This document shows, in pieces, positions 20,556-31,000 of a stretch of DNA of 44,545 nucleotides. Source of the DNA: Erysipelotrichaceae bacterium. GTDB lineage: Bacteria > Bacillota > Clostridia > TANB77 > CAG-508. The notes beneath the pieces are model-generated. The model was not told where the DNA came from. It did no database searches and worked only from the letters and a program-made list of their open reading frames with translations. A program made the translations under genes and the position numbers. Every line of letters starts with the position of its first letter. The first letter of the stretch is position 1. The stretch covers positions 1 to 44,545 of the forward strand of contig JAETTH010000011.1 of the NCBI GenBank assembly GCA_021769225.1, read 5' to 3'.

Positions 20556-20589
20556 CAAAAGTTCCAGTGATTTCTCACTGGAACTTTTG
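20556..20589. terminator. Terminator after the left lipoprotein gene
   Basis: CAAAAGTTCCAGTGA (20556-20570) and TCACTGGAACTTTTG (20575-20589) form a perfect 15-bp stem with a 4-base loop. It lies just downstream of the minus-strand lipoprotein and upstream of the PBP promoter, so the two genes are transcriptionally separate. Confidence 0.8.
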
Positions 20590-20623
20590 CTTTCAGGTTC
20601 CTAGAATAGGAAGCCATCTTTTG

Positions 20624-21130
20624 TCATTGTTTTAAGACAGCGTAGTATTCTCTTGGCGCTGCTATTTCGCAATTAGCATAGTAGACTTCTATGGAGAGTT
20701 TATTTTCCTCTTGAGTAAGTAAAACAGTTGGATCTGTCCAATCGTCCCAATACTCCCCATTAATTTTCGCTTCAATTCCTGCAATCTTTTTATCAGGAAT
20801 GATTATTCTACTTACAGAGGAAAGTTGAACAGGATTCTCCTTATCATTTTCTTGATAAGTCTCTCGGCTTCCGTTTGTGTCAATTATAAGGACAAAATCG
20901 GAGTCCTGTTCACTTCTTTCAATCGGCTGAGCTTCCTGACTACTTGCGGGCTCTTCTGGAATAGAAGAGTCTTGAGATTCGCTACTTGCTTGCAGATTAC
21001 TAGAGTCTACTACTTGGCTGGTAGCAGTACTAATAGATGCACTACTACTAGTTGTCTCTGTTCCGTTGCACCCTACCATAAGGGTGAACATCATCACAAC
21101 AATGAAGACTGCAATTATGCGTTTTGTCAT
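20624..21130 (-). CDS. Small surface lipoprotein (left paralogue)
   Basis: This is a predicted lipoprotein of 168 residues. The signal peptide is MTKRIIAVFIVVMMFTLMVGC with lipobox LMVGC, so Cys21 would be lipidated. A Ser/Thr/Glu-rich linker (about 22-75) follows, then a compact C-terminal domain (about 78-168) of unknown family. The promoter, 5' UTR and signal peptide are about 93% identical to those of the lipoprotein gene at 38958, in opposite orientation. The mature domains share little beyond a low-complexity linker. Codon use is visibly richer in G and C than in neighbouring genes, suggesting transfer. Function unknown. Confidence 0.8.
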   Translation of the reverse strand: MTKRIIAVFIVVMMFTLMVGCNGTETTSSSASISTATSQVVDSSNLQASSESQDSSIPEEPASSQEAQPIERSEQDSDFVLIIDTNGSRETYQENDKENPVQLSSVSRIIIPDKKIAGIEAKINGEYWDDWTDPTVLLTQEENKLSIEVYYANCEIAAPREYYAVLKQ

Positions 21131-21300
21131 TTTAATTTCCTCCTTATTGATGCATGTAAAATTCTATATATGTCAACTCCCAAAGGAGATTATAAAGATA
21201 ACATATATGTATTATAATACCTTTTTATGTTAATTTCAAGCTTTTTAAGCTAATTTTACCTTTCTTTTTTTTACCTTTATGTCTAATCTTGTCGTTTTAT
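21068..21300. repeat. Left copy of a 233-bp inverted repeat
   Basis: The reverse complement of this segment matches 38788-39020 with roughly 16 differences in 233 positions (counted by eye). The block covers an upstream AT-rich stretch, promoter, 5' UTR, ribosome binding site and signal-peptide codons of the lipoprotein gene. It stops sharply at the lipobox Cys codon. Confidence 0.9.
21211..21239 (-). promoter_or_regulatory. Promoter of the left lipoprotein gene
   Basis: Minus-strand TTGAAA (21239-21234), 17-base spacer, TATAAT (21216-21211). The same elements are conserved in the right copy. The 5' UTR contains CTCCTTTGGGAG, which could pair with itself or with the AAGGAGG ribosome binding site. 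Confidence 0.85.
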
Positions 21301-21837
21301 AGGAAGGAGACTAAAACCTAGTCTTGTTTCTTTCTTGGTATTTCTTACAATTATAATACATATTTTTAAATCAAGAAAAATCTTACAGATAACAGTAATT
21401 AACTTGTGATAATGTCACCTTCTATATGGTAAAATATGGAGTATGGAGGCATGGTTTATAACAAGAAATTAAAAAACATTTTCTGTTATCTAAGACTGTA
21501 TGAATGGTATTTATACACTTCTTCAAGTAGCCCTAATATTAAATTTATGTAATAAGCAAATCCAAAGGGCAAGAGGTAAAGTTTCAAACCATGCTATCAA
21601 TTCTCAAACAATTAAGAAAATCATAGAACCAAAGAAAGCGTATATTTATGGAAAAACTAATTTTACACATTTTCAAGAGCTATTTGCTAGAAAAGTAAAC
21701 TTTCCCTTTTGTTAGTTACTTCCTGATAATAATGAGTAATATTTTTAAAAGTTATTAGGGGTGATATGTCTAAAATTATCGTTAAGTGAAAAGTTAAATG
21801 CATTTCTAAAATTATTGATAGCAAATTATAAAAATGA
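21301..21837. other. Intergenic stretch with no convincing gene
   Basis: About 540 bases. At 21305-21325 is a hairpin AGACTA/TAGTCT (minus reading), the counterpart of the terminator hairpin next to the right repeat copy. A 71-codon open frame (21500-21715) lacks a ribosome binding site and resembles nothing I recognise. A short frame with GGAGG one base before its ATG (21450) stops after about 33 codons. The stretch may be a decayed insertion. Confidence 0.35.
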
Positions 21838-21866
21838 TTTACAAAGAGGGGGAAATATAGTAAGAT
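21838..21866 (+). promoter_or_regulatory. Promoter of rsmA
   Basis: TTTACA (21838-21843), 17-base spacer, TAAGAT (21861-21866). AAGAAGGA precedes the ATG at 21912. Confidence 0.65.
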
Positions 21867-21911
21867 ATAAAAAATAGAAGGTTAGATTTTAGAAAAGAAG
21901 GATTTGGTTAG

Positions 21912-22784
21912 ATGAAAGATAATTTGCAAGAAGAGACAAAGTATTTAATCAATCAATATCATGTGTCAGCTAAAAAGGCTTTGGGGCAGAATTTTTTAGT
22001 GGATCAAAGTGCAGTAGATGCTATTATTAGATCTGCTTGTATTTTAGAGGATGATTTGGTGATTGAAATTGGACCAGGTCTTGGGACTTTAACAAAGGGG
22101 TTATTAGAAAAGGCTAAAAGAGTGGTTGCTATTGAGTTAGATGAGAAAATGATTGCTATTTTAAAGGAACGTTTTTTTCTTTTTCACAACATGGAGATAA
22201 TTCACCAGGATGTGCTAAAATTAAATTTGCATGAGTTAATTCAAAAAGAAAGAGAGCAGTATGGAGTAAAAAATGTTAAAATTGTGGCAAATCTTCCTTA
22301 TTATATTACAACTCCTATTGTGATGAAGTTATTAGAAGAGAATTTGGATTTAGAAAGTATTACTGTTATGATTCAAAAGGAAGTTGCACAAAGGTTAGTT
22401 GCAACTCCAGGGGATAAGCTTTCTGGTGCGATTACTTATTCTGTTTTCTATTATGCTACTGCTCAAACTGTTGCAATGGTTCCTAAAACATCTTTTATTC
22501 CAGTTCCAGAGGTGGATTCTGAAGTAATACAGTTAAAGATTCGAAAAGTACCACCAGTAGAATTAGATAATAAAGATTTATTCTTTCGCTTGATCAAAAT
22601 ATCTTTTATGCAAAGAAGAAAGACTCTTTTAAATAGTTTAGTCAATGGTAATGTGGTAAAAGATAAAAATAAGCTAAAAGAGATTTTTGAAAGGATAGGA
22701 TTAAGAGAAGATATTAGAGGAGAGGCATTAAATATGGAACAATTTGCCATGCTTTCTAATTCTCTGAATTCCCTTCTTTCCTAG
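21912..22784 (+). CDS. rsmA: 16S rRNA (adenine1518/1519-N6) dimethyltransferase
   Basis: RsmA (KsgA) dimethylates the two adjacent adenines in the 3'-terminal hairpin of 16S rRNA using S-adenosylmethionine, a late step in 30S assembly. The 290 residues contain the N-terminal KKALGQNFLVD, the SAM-binding EIGPGLGTLT (motif I), AIELDEKM, and the catalytic motif NLPYYITTP. It has its own promoter and terminator. It lies between the left lipoprotein repeat and the giant surface-protein genes, so this core gene sits inside the inverted-repeat bracket. Confidence 0.96.
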   Translation: MKDNLQEETKYLINQYHVSAKKALGQNFLVDQSAVDAIIRSACILEDDLVIEIGPGLGTLTKGLLEKAKRVVAIELDEKMIAILKERFFLFHNMEIIHQDVLKLNLHELIQKEREQYGVKNVKIVANLPYYITTPIVMKLLEENLDLESITVMIQKEVAQRLVATPGDKLSGAITYSVFYYATAQTVAMVPKTSFIPVPEVDSEVIQLKIRKVPPVELDNKDLFFRLIKISFMQRRKTLLNSLVNGNVVKDKNKLKEIFERIGLREDIRGEALNMEQFAMLSNSLNSLLS

Positions 22785-22860
22785 CAGTTTCGACAAAAAA
22801 TGCTATCTTTTGTAACAAAAATGTCATAAATTCTTAATATAAAAAGAGAAAAGAATCAAT

Positions 22861-22896
22861 AAAAAGCTTCCGTAATGAGTTACGGAAGTTTTTTTG
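22861..22896 (+). terminator. Intrinsic terminator after rsmA
   Basis: CTTCCGTAA (22867-22875) and TTACGGAAG (22880-22888) form a perfect stem with a TGAG loop, followed by a run of T. Confidence 0.92.
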
Positions 22897-22916
22897 TAAC
22901 ATTAGAGCTGGAAGAA

Positions 22917-22953
22917 TTTACAGCTATTTATCTTTAACCTTAGATGTTATAAT
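22917..22953 (+). promoter_or_regulatory. Promoter region of the surface-protein operon
   Basis: Two readings are possible. TTTACA (22917-22922) with TTAGAT (22940-22945) has a 17-base spacer. A perfect TATAAT lies at 22948-22953 with a weak -35. AGGAGGAAG precedes the ATG at 23000. Confidence 0.55.
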
Positions 22954-22999
22954 ATATATATAAATATTAAGCTTTAGAAGTTTCTAAGGAGGAAGATTT

Positions 23000-25900
23000 A
23001 TGCTACAAAAGACAGGAAAAAAATTATCAAAGGTGCTAACAACGTATTTGGCACTAACCATTGTATCAAGTAATTTTAGTTTATTAGGAGCTGGAATATC
23101 AAAGGTTTTGGCAAATGATAAAAAACAGGCAGCTGATACGGTAACTCAAAGTGAAAATGTGGAGTTTGATGCATATTTTAAAGTCGAAAATGAAAATGTG
23201 CGTGAAGCTTTATTTGCTATGTCTGAAGAAGCTAAAGTTTATACTAGAGTTTCGGTGAAAAATGCTGGATACTTGAAAGATGCTAAGATTCGATTCTTAG
23301 GAGAAAATAAAGAAAATGCAAATTTTGTATTACAGCAGATTCAAGATGAAAAAGAAGTAACAGAAGGATTTAGCAAAGAGAACAATGAGATTGCATTAAA
23401 GCAATTAGAGGCAAATACAGATGGTGTAGTTGAAAGTAGCGTTCAATTCCATTTAGGTCAAGAGTTAAATTTAGCAATGTTAGATAAGACAAATCAAGCC
23501 GTACTTACTGGTACCTATATTGATAACCAAGGAAAAGAGGTTAAGATAGAAAAAGCAATTAATTTAAAATTAAAATGGGATTTATCTTCTGATATTGAAC
23601 TTCAAAGTGAAATTACCAAATATGTTCCATATCGTATGGGAGAAGAACAAGGAGTTTTACTAGAAAACACAGTTCGTGTCATAGCAAAGGCAAAAATGCC
23701 AGTAAAAAGTACAAAAGTAGAAATTAGTGTTCCTGATATACAAAAAATTGCACCTAGCTATGTAAAAGTAAATGCAGTTTCTACTTCTCTTACAAATGGA
23801 AGTGGGGACGCAAAAGAATTTACTGAGCAAAATTATGTGTATGATGCAGAGAATAAAAAAATTACGATTTTTGTAGAAAATAAGGTAGATGAAAATAAAA
23901 ATATTAGGGTAGGACAAGAAGAAGCATTAGCAGATGTTTATGAAATTACTTATGTTTATCCAAAACAAGCTTACCAAGAAGAACAAACAAATGTGATAAC
24001 AAGAAGTGGAAAAGTAGAAGTAGAAACTTATCAAGATGTGGAAAATACTAAAAAATTAGAAAAAGAAATTAATGAATCATCTGAATTAAAAGAAAAGATA
24101 AGTGATATCGTTACTTCAGAAATTCAATTAGATACAACAAGTATTTCAAAAAGAAACCTATATGCTAATTATCAAATTGTAGAAAATGATACAACGAAAA
24201 AAGTAGAAACATCCTATCACTTTAATTGGAAAATTGATATTGGATATGCACAATTAGTAGAGAAAATTAGTGTAAGTGATTTACAAGAAGAATTTGTATT
24301 AGAAGATAGAAATGTACAGAATCATAGCAGTTATTATACTTCTTCTAAAATTAAAAAAGATAATTTCTTAAAATTATTAGGAGAAGATGGTGTTATTACT
24401 ATTTTAAATAATAATGGTGAAGTTTTAGCAAGGATTACAAAAGACAGTCAGGCAGATGAAGAAGGCAACATTTTGGTTTCTTATCAAAATCAAGAAAGTA
24501 GAATTACAGTTCAAACAAGTAAACCAATTACAGAAGGAAGTTTAGAGATTGTACATACTAAAAAAATAAAAACGGATTTAGAATATGAAAAAGAAGATGT
24601 AAAACTATTTTCTGGATTACAAATTGGTATGAAAACAGAAGTAGTAATGCAAGGAATTTCAGAAGCACAAGTTGCAGAAAATACAAATAAAACTGCTACT
24701 ATATTATTAGAAGAAACAAAAACAAATGCAACAATTAAATTAAATCGCGAAAGTCTTTCTACTATGGTAGAAAATACAGATGTAGAATTTAGAATTGAAT
24801 TTAATAATGATAAAAACTATTCAGATTTATATAGTAATCCCAAATTCATTATTGAGCTTCCAGAATACATTGAAAATATAGCAATCAAAGATTACAAACT
24901 ATTTTCCGAAGATGGATTAAAAGTTACCAATATTAAAAATGAAAAAGTTGATGGAAAAATATATATTACAATTGAATTAGAAGGAACACAAACAAAATTA
25001 AATACCATGACAGCAAGTAATGGTACCAACATTATTTTATACACTAACATTAAAGTAAATATGTATACACCATCTACCACAAATGAAATCAAACTATATT
25101 ATGAAAACCAAAATGCAGTAAATTATGAAAATAAAGTAGAAAAACAAACAAAACAAAGAAGCACTAGTACAGAATACTTAGGTGTTGCAACTACCTCAGT
25201 AAACTTTGCATCACCAACAGGATTTATCAGTGCAACCAGTATTTCAAACTTTGATGACTCTGGAAAAGTAATTAATTCAATAGAAGGAAGCAAAACAGAA
25301 AAAATTGATATTTATACAGCAAGTAAAATCGCTCAAATGGATTTATTCATTATGAATAATACAGGAGAAGTAGCAAGCCAAGTTGTCTCACTTGGAAGAA
25401 TTCCAGCTGCAGGAAACAAAGAGGTATTAACAGATAAAGACTTAGGAACAACAATCGATGCTGTTTTAAAAGGAGAAATTACACCAGATGCAACATCAAC
25501 AGATAAAATTACCATCTACTATTCAGAAAATGGACAAGCGACAAAAGACTTAAGCCTAGCTGAAAATGGATGGAAAACAACAGTAGAAGATTTCTCAAAA
25601 GTAAAATCCTACTTAATTGTAGTAACAAACCAGATGGCACCAGGAGATAAAATTAGTCTTAGCTACTCATTTGAAATACCAGAAAACCTAGAACATGAAA
25701 CATCAATTTATGGGGACTTTGCAAGTTACTATACTACTCCAACAGGAGAAGCAAAAACCTCAGCAACACAAAAAATTGGATTAACAACAGGGGCAGGGCC
25801 AAAACTAAGTGTAGAGTTAACAAACTCAAAAGCAAGTGGAGCAACTGTTGTAATCGGAGAAATTGTAACATATACCATAAAAGTTACCAACACAGGAAGT

Positions 25901-28087
25901 AGTGAAGTAACAGGGATTAAACTTACAACTCCAATTCCTGCTGGTACAACATATGTAGAATATAATGATGATGTTTTAAAAGGAACTTTAGGATATATTC
26001 CAGATCCTTCAAAACAAACCATAGAATCTACTATTGATATTTTAAAACCTGGAGAAAGTAAAGAAGTTGAGTTTAAGGTACAAATAAATACCGGAATAAA
26101 TAATGCTACAACGCAGACAGCTACAACTCTTACTACAAAAGGACTAGAAGCTCAAATTACCTCAAACAAAGTAACAAATACAATTATAACTCCCCAAACT
26201 GCTATTATGGTCGAATCCTATGAATCATATCAGAAAAAAGAAGGAGACGAATTTATCTATCATATAGGAGTTGTTAATCGTAACTCTAGTGAAATTAAAA
26301 ATACAGTAATTAAGCATCAAATTGCAGATGGATTAGAATATGTAGCATCCTATTTAGGCGGATATGCAACCGATTATACAGGAAAAGAATCTGATGATAT
26401 TGTATATGATAAAAATACTAATACAATTACTTATCAAGTACCAGATACAGAAAAAACACCAGAAGATGAAGAGCCTTCAGATGGAGGAGCTTTAACCAAA
26501 GCAGAATACAATTGGATTACAATTAAAACTAAAGTAAAAGGACTACCAAATGGTACTTCAGAAAAGATTATTCCTAATAAAGCAATATTGACTAAATCTG
26601 ATGGAACAATACTTTCAGAATCTAAAGAATACTTGATTGCAGTATTAAAAGAAAGTATAGAATACAAATTTGAAACAGAAACAAGTAGTAAATATGTATT
26701 AGAAAGTAACAAAATAAAATACAAACTTTCTATTAAAAACAATGGAAAAGTTGTAATACCTGCTTTAAGAGTAGAAGGAACTTTAACAGAAGGACTTACC
26801 ATTACAAGTTTAGGATATGGAACTGGAGAAACCTTTACTTATCAAACATCTGATACAAATACAAGTTTTAAAATATCAGAAATTATAGAACCAGGAGAAA
26901 CATTAACAGTAACGATAGAAGCATTAGCAGACAGATTACCAGAAGGAGTCAGTGAAAAAGCAGTAAGTGCTGTATTAAATCTTTCAAGTGAAAACATCGA
27001 AAAAATAACAACCAATACAATTACACACATGATTCAAATTAATCCGGATCTGGATAACCCAACAGAAGATCCAGACAATCCAGTTAATATATATAGTATT
27101 GAAGGAATTGCATGGCTTGATGAAAACAAAAATGGAATTAGAGAAGAAAATGAATCTTTCTTATCAGGAATTAAAGCACAATTAATATTAGCAAAAGAAA
27201 ATAGAGTTTTAACAGAAACTTATACAGATGAAAATGGAAATTATTATTTTGGAAATCTAGAAAAAGGTGATTACTTCATTATCTTTGACTATGATGTATC
27301 AAAATATGATGTTACGTTATATCAAGCAGACGGAAGTACAGAAAATACAAACTCAGATGCAATTAGTACAACCATTAATGAAGATGGAAACCTAAGAAAG
27401 GCAGCTGTAACAGATACCATTAGTATCGTAAGAACAAGTAGAACAAATATTGATATTGGACTATTCGAAAATCCAAAATTTGATATGAAACTAGATAAAT
27501 ATGTAAGTAAAATTACAGTACAAAATGGCGAAGGAACTAAAACATATGCATTTGAAAATGTTGAAACAGCAAAAGCAGATATTACAGGAAAACAGTTAAA
27601 CAACTCAACAGTTACAATTGAATATACTTTTGTAATACAAAATGAAGGACAAATTGAAGGATTTGTTAAGAAAATAGCAGATTATCTACCAAGTGATTTA
27701 AAATTCAATTCTGAATTAAATCCAAATTGGTATCTTGCAAAAGATGGAAACCTATATAATGAAGAATTAAAAGAAGATTTAATCAAACCAGGTGAAGGCA
27801 GAGAAGTTAAATTAATTTTAATCAAGAAAATGACAGAAGAAAATGTAGGACTTATTCATAATACAGCGGAAATTATAGAAAGCTATAATGAACAAGGAAT
27901 ACAAGATGTTGACTCTACAGGAGCAAATAAAGTACAAGGAGAAGACGACTTTGGCTTAGCAGATGTATATATATCTGTTAAAACCGGTGCAATTGTATTC
28001 TATACAACATTAACAATATTAGTAGTTGTAATATTAGGAATTGGAACCTATTTTATCAAGAAAAAAGTATTAGTAGGAGGTGAGTGA
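23000..28087 (+). CDS. Giant cell-wall-anchored DUF11/SdrD_B-like surface protein
   Basis: This 1695-residue secreted protein has a signal peptide ending near Ala38. A long N-terminal region (about 45-925) has no recognised domain. DUF11-like beta-sandwich modules follow (about 927-1040, 1067-1215, 1217-1345; for example GEIVTYTIKVTNTGSSEVTG). An SdrD_B-like domain comes at about 1365-1460 (GIAWLDENKNGIREE). The membrane-proximal module from about 1494 (FDMKLDKYV) is shared with the 34418 protein. The C-terminus is ISVKTG (1658-1663), a hydrophobic span and a KKK tail, so it reads as a sortase substrate without LPXTG. I saw no cysteine in the protein. It forms an operon with the next gene (AGGAGGTGA spans the junction). 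Confidence 0.85.
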   Translation: MLQKTGKKLSKVLTTYLALTIVSSNFSLLGAGISKVLANDKKQAADTVTQSENVEFDAYFKVENENVREALFAMSEEAKVYTRVSVKNAGYLKDAKIRFLGENKENANFVLQQIQDEKEVTEGFSKENNEIALKQLEANTDGVVESSVQFHLGQELNLAMLDKTNQAVLTGTYIDNQGKEVKIEKAINLKLKWDLSSDIELQSEITKYVPYRMGEEQGVLLENTVRVIAKAKMPVKSTKVEISVPDIQKIAPSYVKVNAVSTSLTNGSGDAKEFTEQNYVYDAENKKITIFVENKVDENKNIRVGQEEALADVYEITYVYPKQAYQEEQTNVITRSGKVEVETYQDVENTKKLEKEINESSELKEKISDIVTSEIQLDTTSISKRNLYANYQIVENDTTKKVETSYHFNWKIDIGYAQLVEKISVSDLQEEFVLEDRNVQNHSSYYTSSKIKKDNFLKLLGEDGVITILNNNGEVLARITKDSQADEEGNILVSYQNQESRITVQTSKPITEGSLEIVHTKKIKTDLEYEKEDVKLFSGLQIGMKTEVVMQGISEAQVAENTNKTATILLEETKTNATIKLNRESLSTMVENTDVEFRIEFNNDKNYSDLYSNPKFIIELPEYIENIAIKDYKLFSEDGLKVTNIKNEKVDGKIYITIELEGTQTKLNTMTASNGTNIILYTNIKVNMYTPSTTNEIKLYYENQNAVNYENKVEKQTKQRSTSTEYLGVATTSVNFASPTGFISATSISNFDDSGKVINSIEGSKTEKIDIYTASKIAQMDLFIMNNTGEVASQVVSLGRIPAAGNKEVLTDKDLGTTIDAVLKGEITPDATSTDKITIYYSENGQATKDLSLAENGWKTTVEDFSKVKSYLIVVTNQMAPGDKISLSYSFEIPENLEHETSIYGDFASYYTTPTGEAKTSATQKIGLTTGAGPKLSVELTNSKASGATVVIGEIVTYTIKVTNTGSSEVTGIKLTTPIPAGTTYVEYNDDVLKGTLGYIPDPSKQTIESTIDILKPGESKEVEFKVQINTGINNATTQTATTLTTKGLEAQITSNKVTNTIITPQTAIMVESYESYQKKEGDEFIYHIGVVNRNSSEIKNTVIKHQIADGLEYVASYLGGYATDYTGKESDDIVYDKNTNTITYQVPDTEKTPEDEEPSDGGALTKAEYNWITIKTKVKGLPNGTSEKIIPNKAILTKSDGTILSESKEYLIAVLKESIEYKFETETSSKYVLESNKIKYKLSIKNNGKVVIPALRVEGTLTEGLTITSLGYGTGETFTYQTSDTNTSFKISEIIEPGETLTVTIEALADRLPEGVSEKAVSAVLNLSSENIEKITTNTITHMIQINPDLDNPTEDPDNPVNIYSIEGIAWLDENKNGIREENESFLSGIKAQLILAKENRVLTETYTDENGNYYFGNLEKGDYFIIFDYDVSKYDVTLYQADGSTENTNSDAISTTINEDGNLRKAAVTDTISIVRTSRTNIDIGLFENPKFDMKLDKYVSKITVQNGEGTKTYAFENVETAKADITGKQLNNSTVTIEYTFVIQNEGQIEGFVKKIADYLPSDLKFNSELNPNWYLAKDGNLYNEELKEDLIKPGEGREVKLILIKKMTEENVGLIHNTAEIIESYNEQGIQDVDSTGANKVQGEDDFGLADVYISVKTGAIVFYTTLTILVVVILGIGTYFIKKKVLVGGE

Positions 28088-28089
28088 TA

Positions 28090-31000
28090 ATGAAAAGTTA
28101 TTTGAAGAAAATAAGTAAAGTAGTTTTGTTTAGTACAGTTCTTTTACTTGGAACAGTCATGCTAAATACAAGAACAACAAAATTATATAAAGCAGAAGAA
28201 AATACAATTTCGCAATTAATCAACAGTGTTGACCAGACTGTATCAGGAGGAAAAAGAACAGGATATATCTATGAAGAAGATTTAGATCAAACTGCATATT
28301 TATATTGTAGACAAAATGGAATACACCTTACTAGTAAAGATTTAACAAAATATGGACCATATGATAAAAACCATCCAGAAAGATTAGACTTACAAGAACC
28401 AGATAGTCCACAAGATACGGCCGTTGTATCTTCAGAAGATTTTTATCGAAGAACAGGAATTGATAAAATATTAAAAGGACCGGATGTTAGTGCAGGAGAA
28501 GAATTATATCCTACTATTGTAGAGACAAATTTATATTATAGTAATGGTTCAAGAATTCAAGCAAATAACAGGAATCCATATTATGATTATTCAGACCCTA
28601 ATGTAGTATACCAAGGAGTAGAAAATACAAAAACAGCAGGATATTATACAGCTTCAGGAGCAGTTAATTTAACTCCTGCAGAAGCATATATTTTTTCACA
28701 TGTTAAGACATTATCAACAGGTATATACGATTCTAACAATCCTTCTAAAACACAATGGGCTTTTTGGGAATATTTATCTCATAATGGAATTCCCAAGAGT
28801 GCATATTGGTTTGGAACAAGAAGAAACCAATATTATAACGATGGAATTGCTTTATGTAAAGAAGCAGAAGCATTTGAAGCACATGTAAAAAAGGGAAAAA
28901 GTCAGCTTGTTGACAATACAAAATATCCAAGTAATAAAGAATATCCTGCACAAAATGAGGTATCAGTTTCTTACTCCAAAGATACTAGAACCTATTTAGT
29001 AGGACCATTTAGAGTAAATTATACAAGAGATTTTGTTACAACAACTGCAACAAGCGAGATGTCAATAAAACAAGGAAATCCAGGAAAAGTTAACTTTAGT
29101 GGAATTTCAGCAGCAACTTTATATGGACTTACTTCAGGAGGACAAAGACAAATTAATAATTGGTCTTTTGTGTATCCAAATGCAAGACCTTTACAAGCTG
29201 GGGATGAGGATTATATTTATCCATACCCAAATGAAGAATTTTATCTTAGTATTCCTTACTCTGGAAATGAAGATTTAACAGGAATAGCATCATTATCTTT
29301 TGAGTATTTTGACCTTTTCTATTATGAAGGAAACAAATATAACTTAGATGGCACCTACAAAGATGTAAGATGGAAGGCAATAACTAAATGGGAATGGTGT
29401 ACTGAAAATTATGCTACCTATTGTACAGAGCATCCAGGACAACCTTATCATCATCAAATATCCATTCCAGATTATTGGGATCCAAGATGTCTTGCTATGG
29501 GAGCACCATCGACAGGAGTCCACTATGAAAATTGTAATTGCCAGTTAGGTCGAACAAAAACATGTGAGGCAGAAGGTATGTGTAGCCATCATAGAACTGC
29601 AGCAATGGATGCAGCTGACCCAGACATTGATTCTGCAACAGGAAGAAAAGGTCATGCTAGTGTAAAATATTATGAGTGTCATGCAGAGATTGCTGGAGTA
29701 AAACCATCTCAAAAGTTAACTTCTCTTGGCTATGCAAGAGTATGGTCTGAAAAAAGTACAACAGTGTTAAATATTAATGCAGAATTTATAATGCATATGG
29801 CAGGAACTGTTTGGGAAGATCAGATCTATACTAAAGAAAGTGATTCAGATGGAGAATATAAAAATAATGCAGGAGATATTCCTTTAGCAGGTGTTGATGT
29901 TCAACTTATTAGAGTAGATAATGGAGCTGTTGTAAAAACAACAGAAACAGATAAAAATGGTAACTGGAGATTTGATAATATACCAATTGTGTTTACCTAT
30001 AATGTAAAATTTATTTATAATGGAATGGTATATACTCCAACAGATCCATTAAGAATTGATACAGAAGCGAATAAATTTAATACTTTTAAACAAGAATGTA
30101 TGAGAGGATTAAATATTTCAGAAGAAGTTTTTAACACAATGTATCAAAATAATAGAGAAGAATTAGAATTATGGCACTATAAATCAAATCCAAATAGTTC
30201 GATTCATTTTAATAATTCAAAAGCAATTGAAAATGCGCAAGCAAGAGTTGATTTTAATAATCGATATGCTCGTATTACGAATACCAATATTAATAATGAA
30301 AATACAGGTATTGCTTATGGAAAAAATGGTGGAACAACTAACTTACAATATGCCATGAGTGAGCTAAATGGACAAAAAGTAGCAAGTCTTATCACAACAG
30401 ATAGTAATGGAAAACCACTTGAACAATACAAAATGGAAGCAACAACACAACAATTAGGTGTTACTTATACCATTGAAAATAATTTTAATGTATCAAATAT
30501 TTGGAAGACAGTAAATGGTGTTACCTATAGTAGAGTTTATCCATATCTAGAACATATTAATTTAGGTTTGATTAAGAGAACAAAAGTAGACTTTTCATTA
30601 AGAGAAGATGTATCTAATGTAAAAATGACAGTTAATAAAAATGAGATTAACTATCGATACAATAAAAGAGAAGATATGGACTTCGAGTTAGAAAAGAAGT
30701 TACAAGAAATTACAAATGGCAATGCATTACAATATACAGCTGATATTTATCCTTCTGATTTTAACTATCGTTATGAGGATTATAAACAAAATGAATTAAA
30801 TACAAATCAAAATATCATTAATGCAATTTTAGGAAGTAAAACGCCAGAAGATGAATTAAGAGTATTTACAACATATAAAATTGTAATTAAGAATCGTTCT
30901 TCTGAAAATTATGGTACAATTAATGAATTAGTAAATTACTTTGATACTACATATACATTAATTACTGGTGATGTAACACAAACGTTATATAAACTAGGAG

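Noticed and set aside
20825-21217. Open frame antisense to the left lipoprotein, similar to one at 38871-39185
   Set aside because: The resemblance between the two antisense frames is a consequence of the inverted repeat; both are shadows of real genes.
21500-21715. 71-codon open frame in the intergenic region
   Set aside because: No ribosome binding site, no recognisable motif, and composition not clearly coding.
28084-28092. GTG at 28084 as start of the second surface protein
   Set aside because: It directly abuts the ribosome binding site AGGAGGTGA; ATG 28090 has proper spacing.
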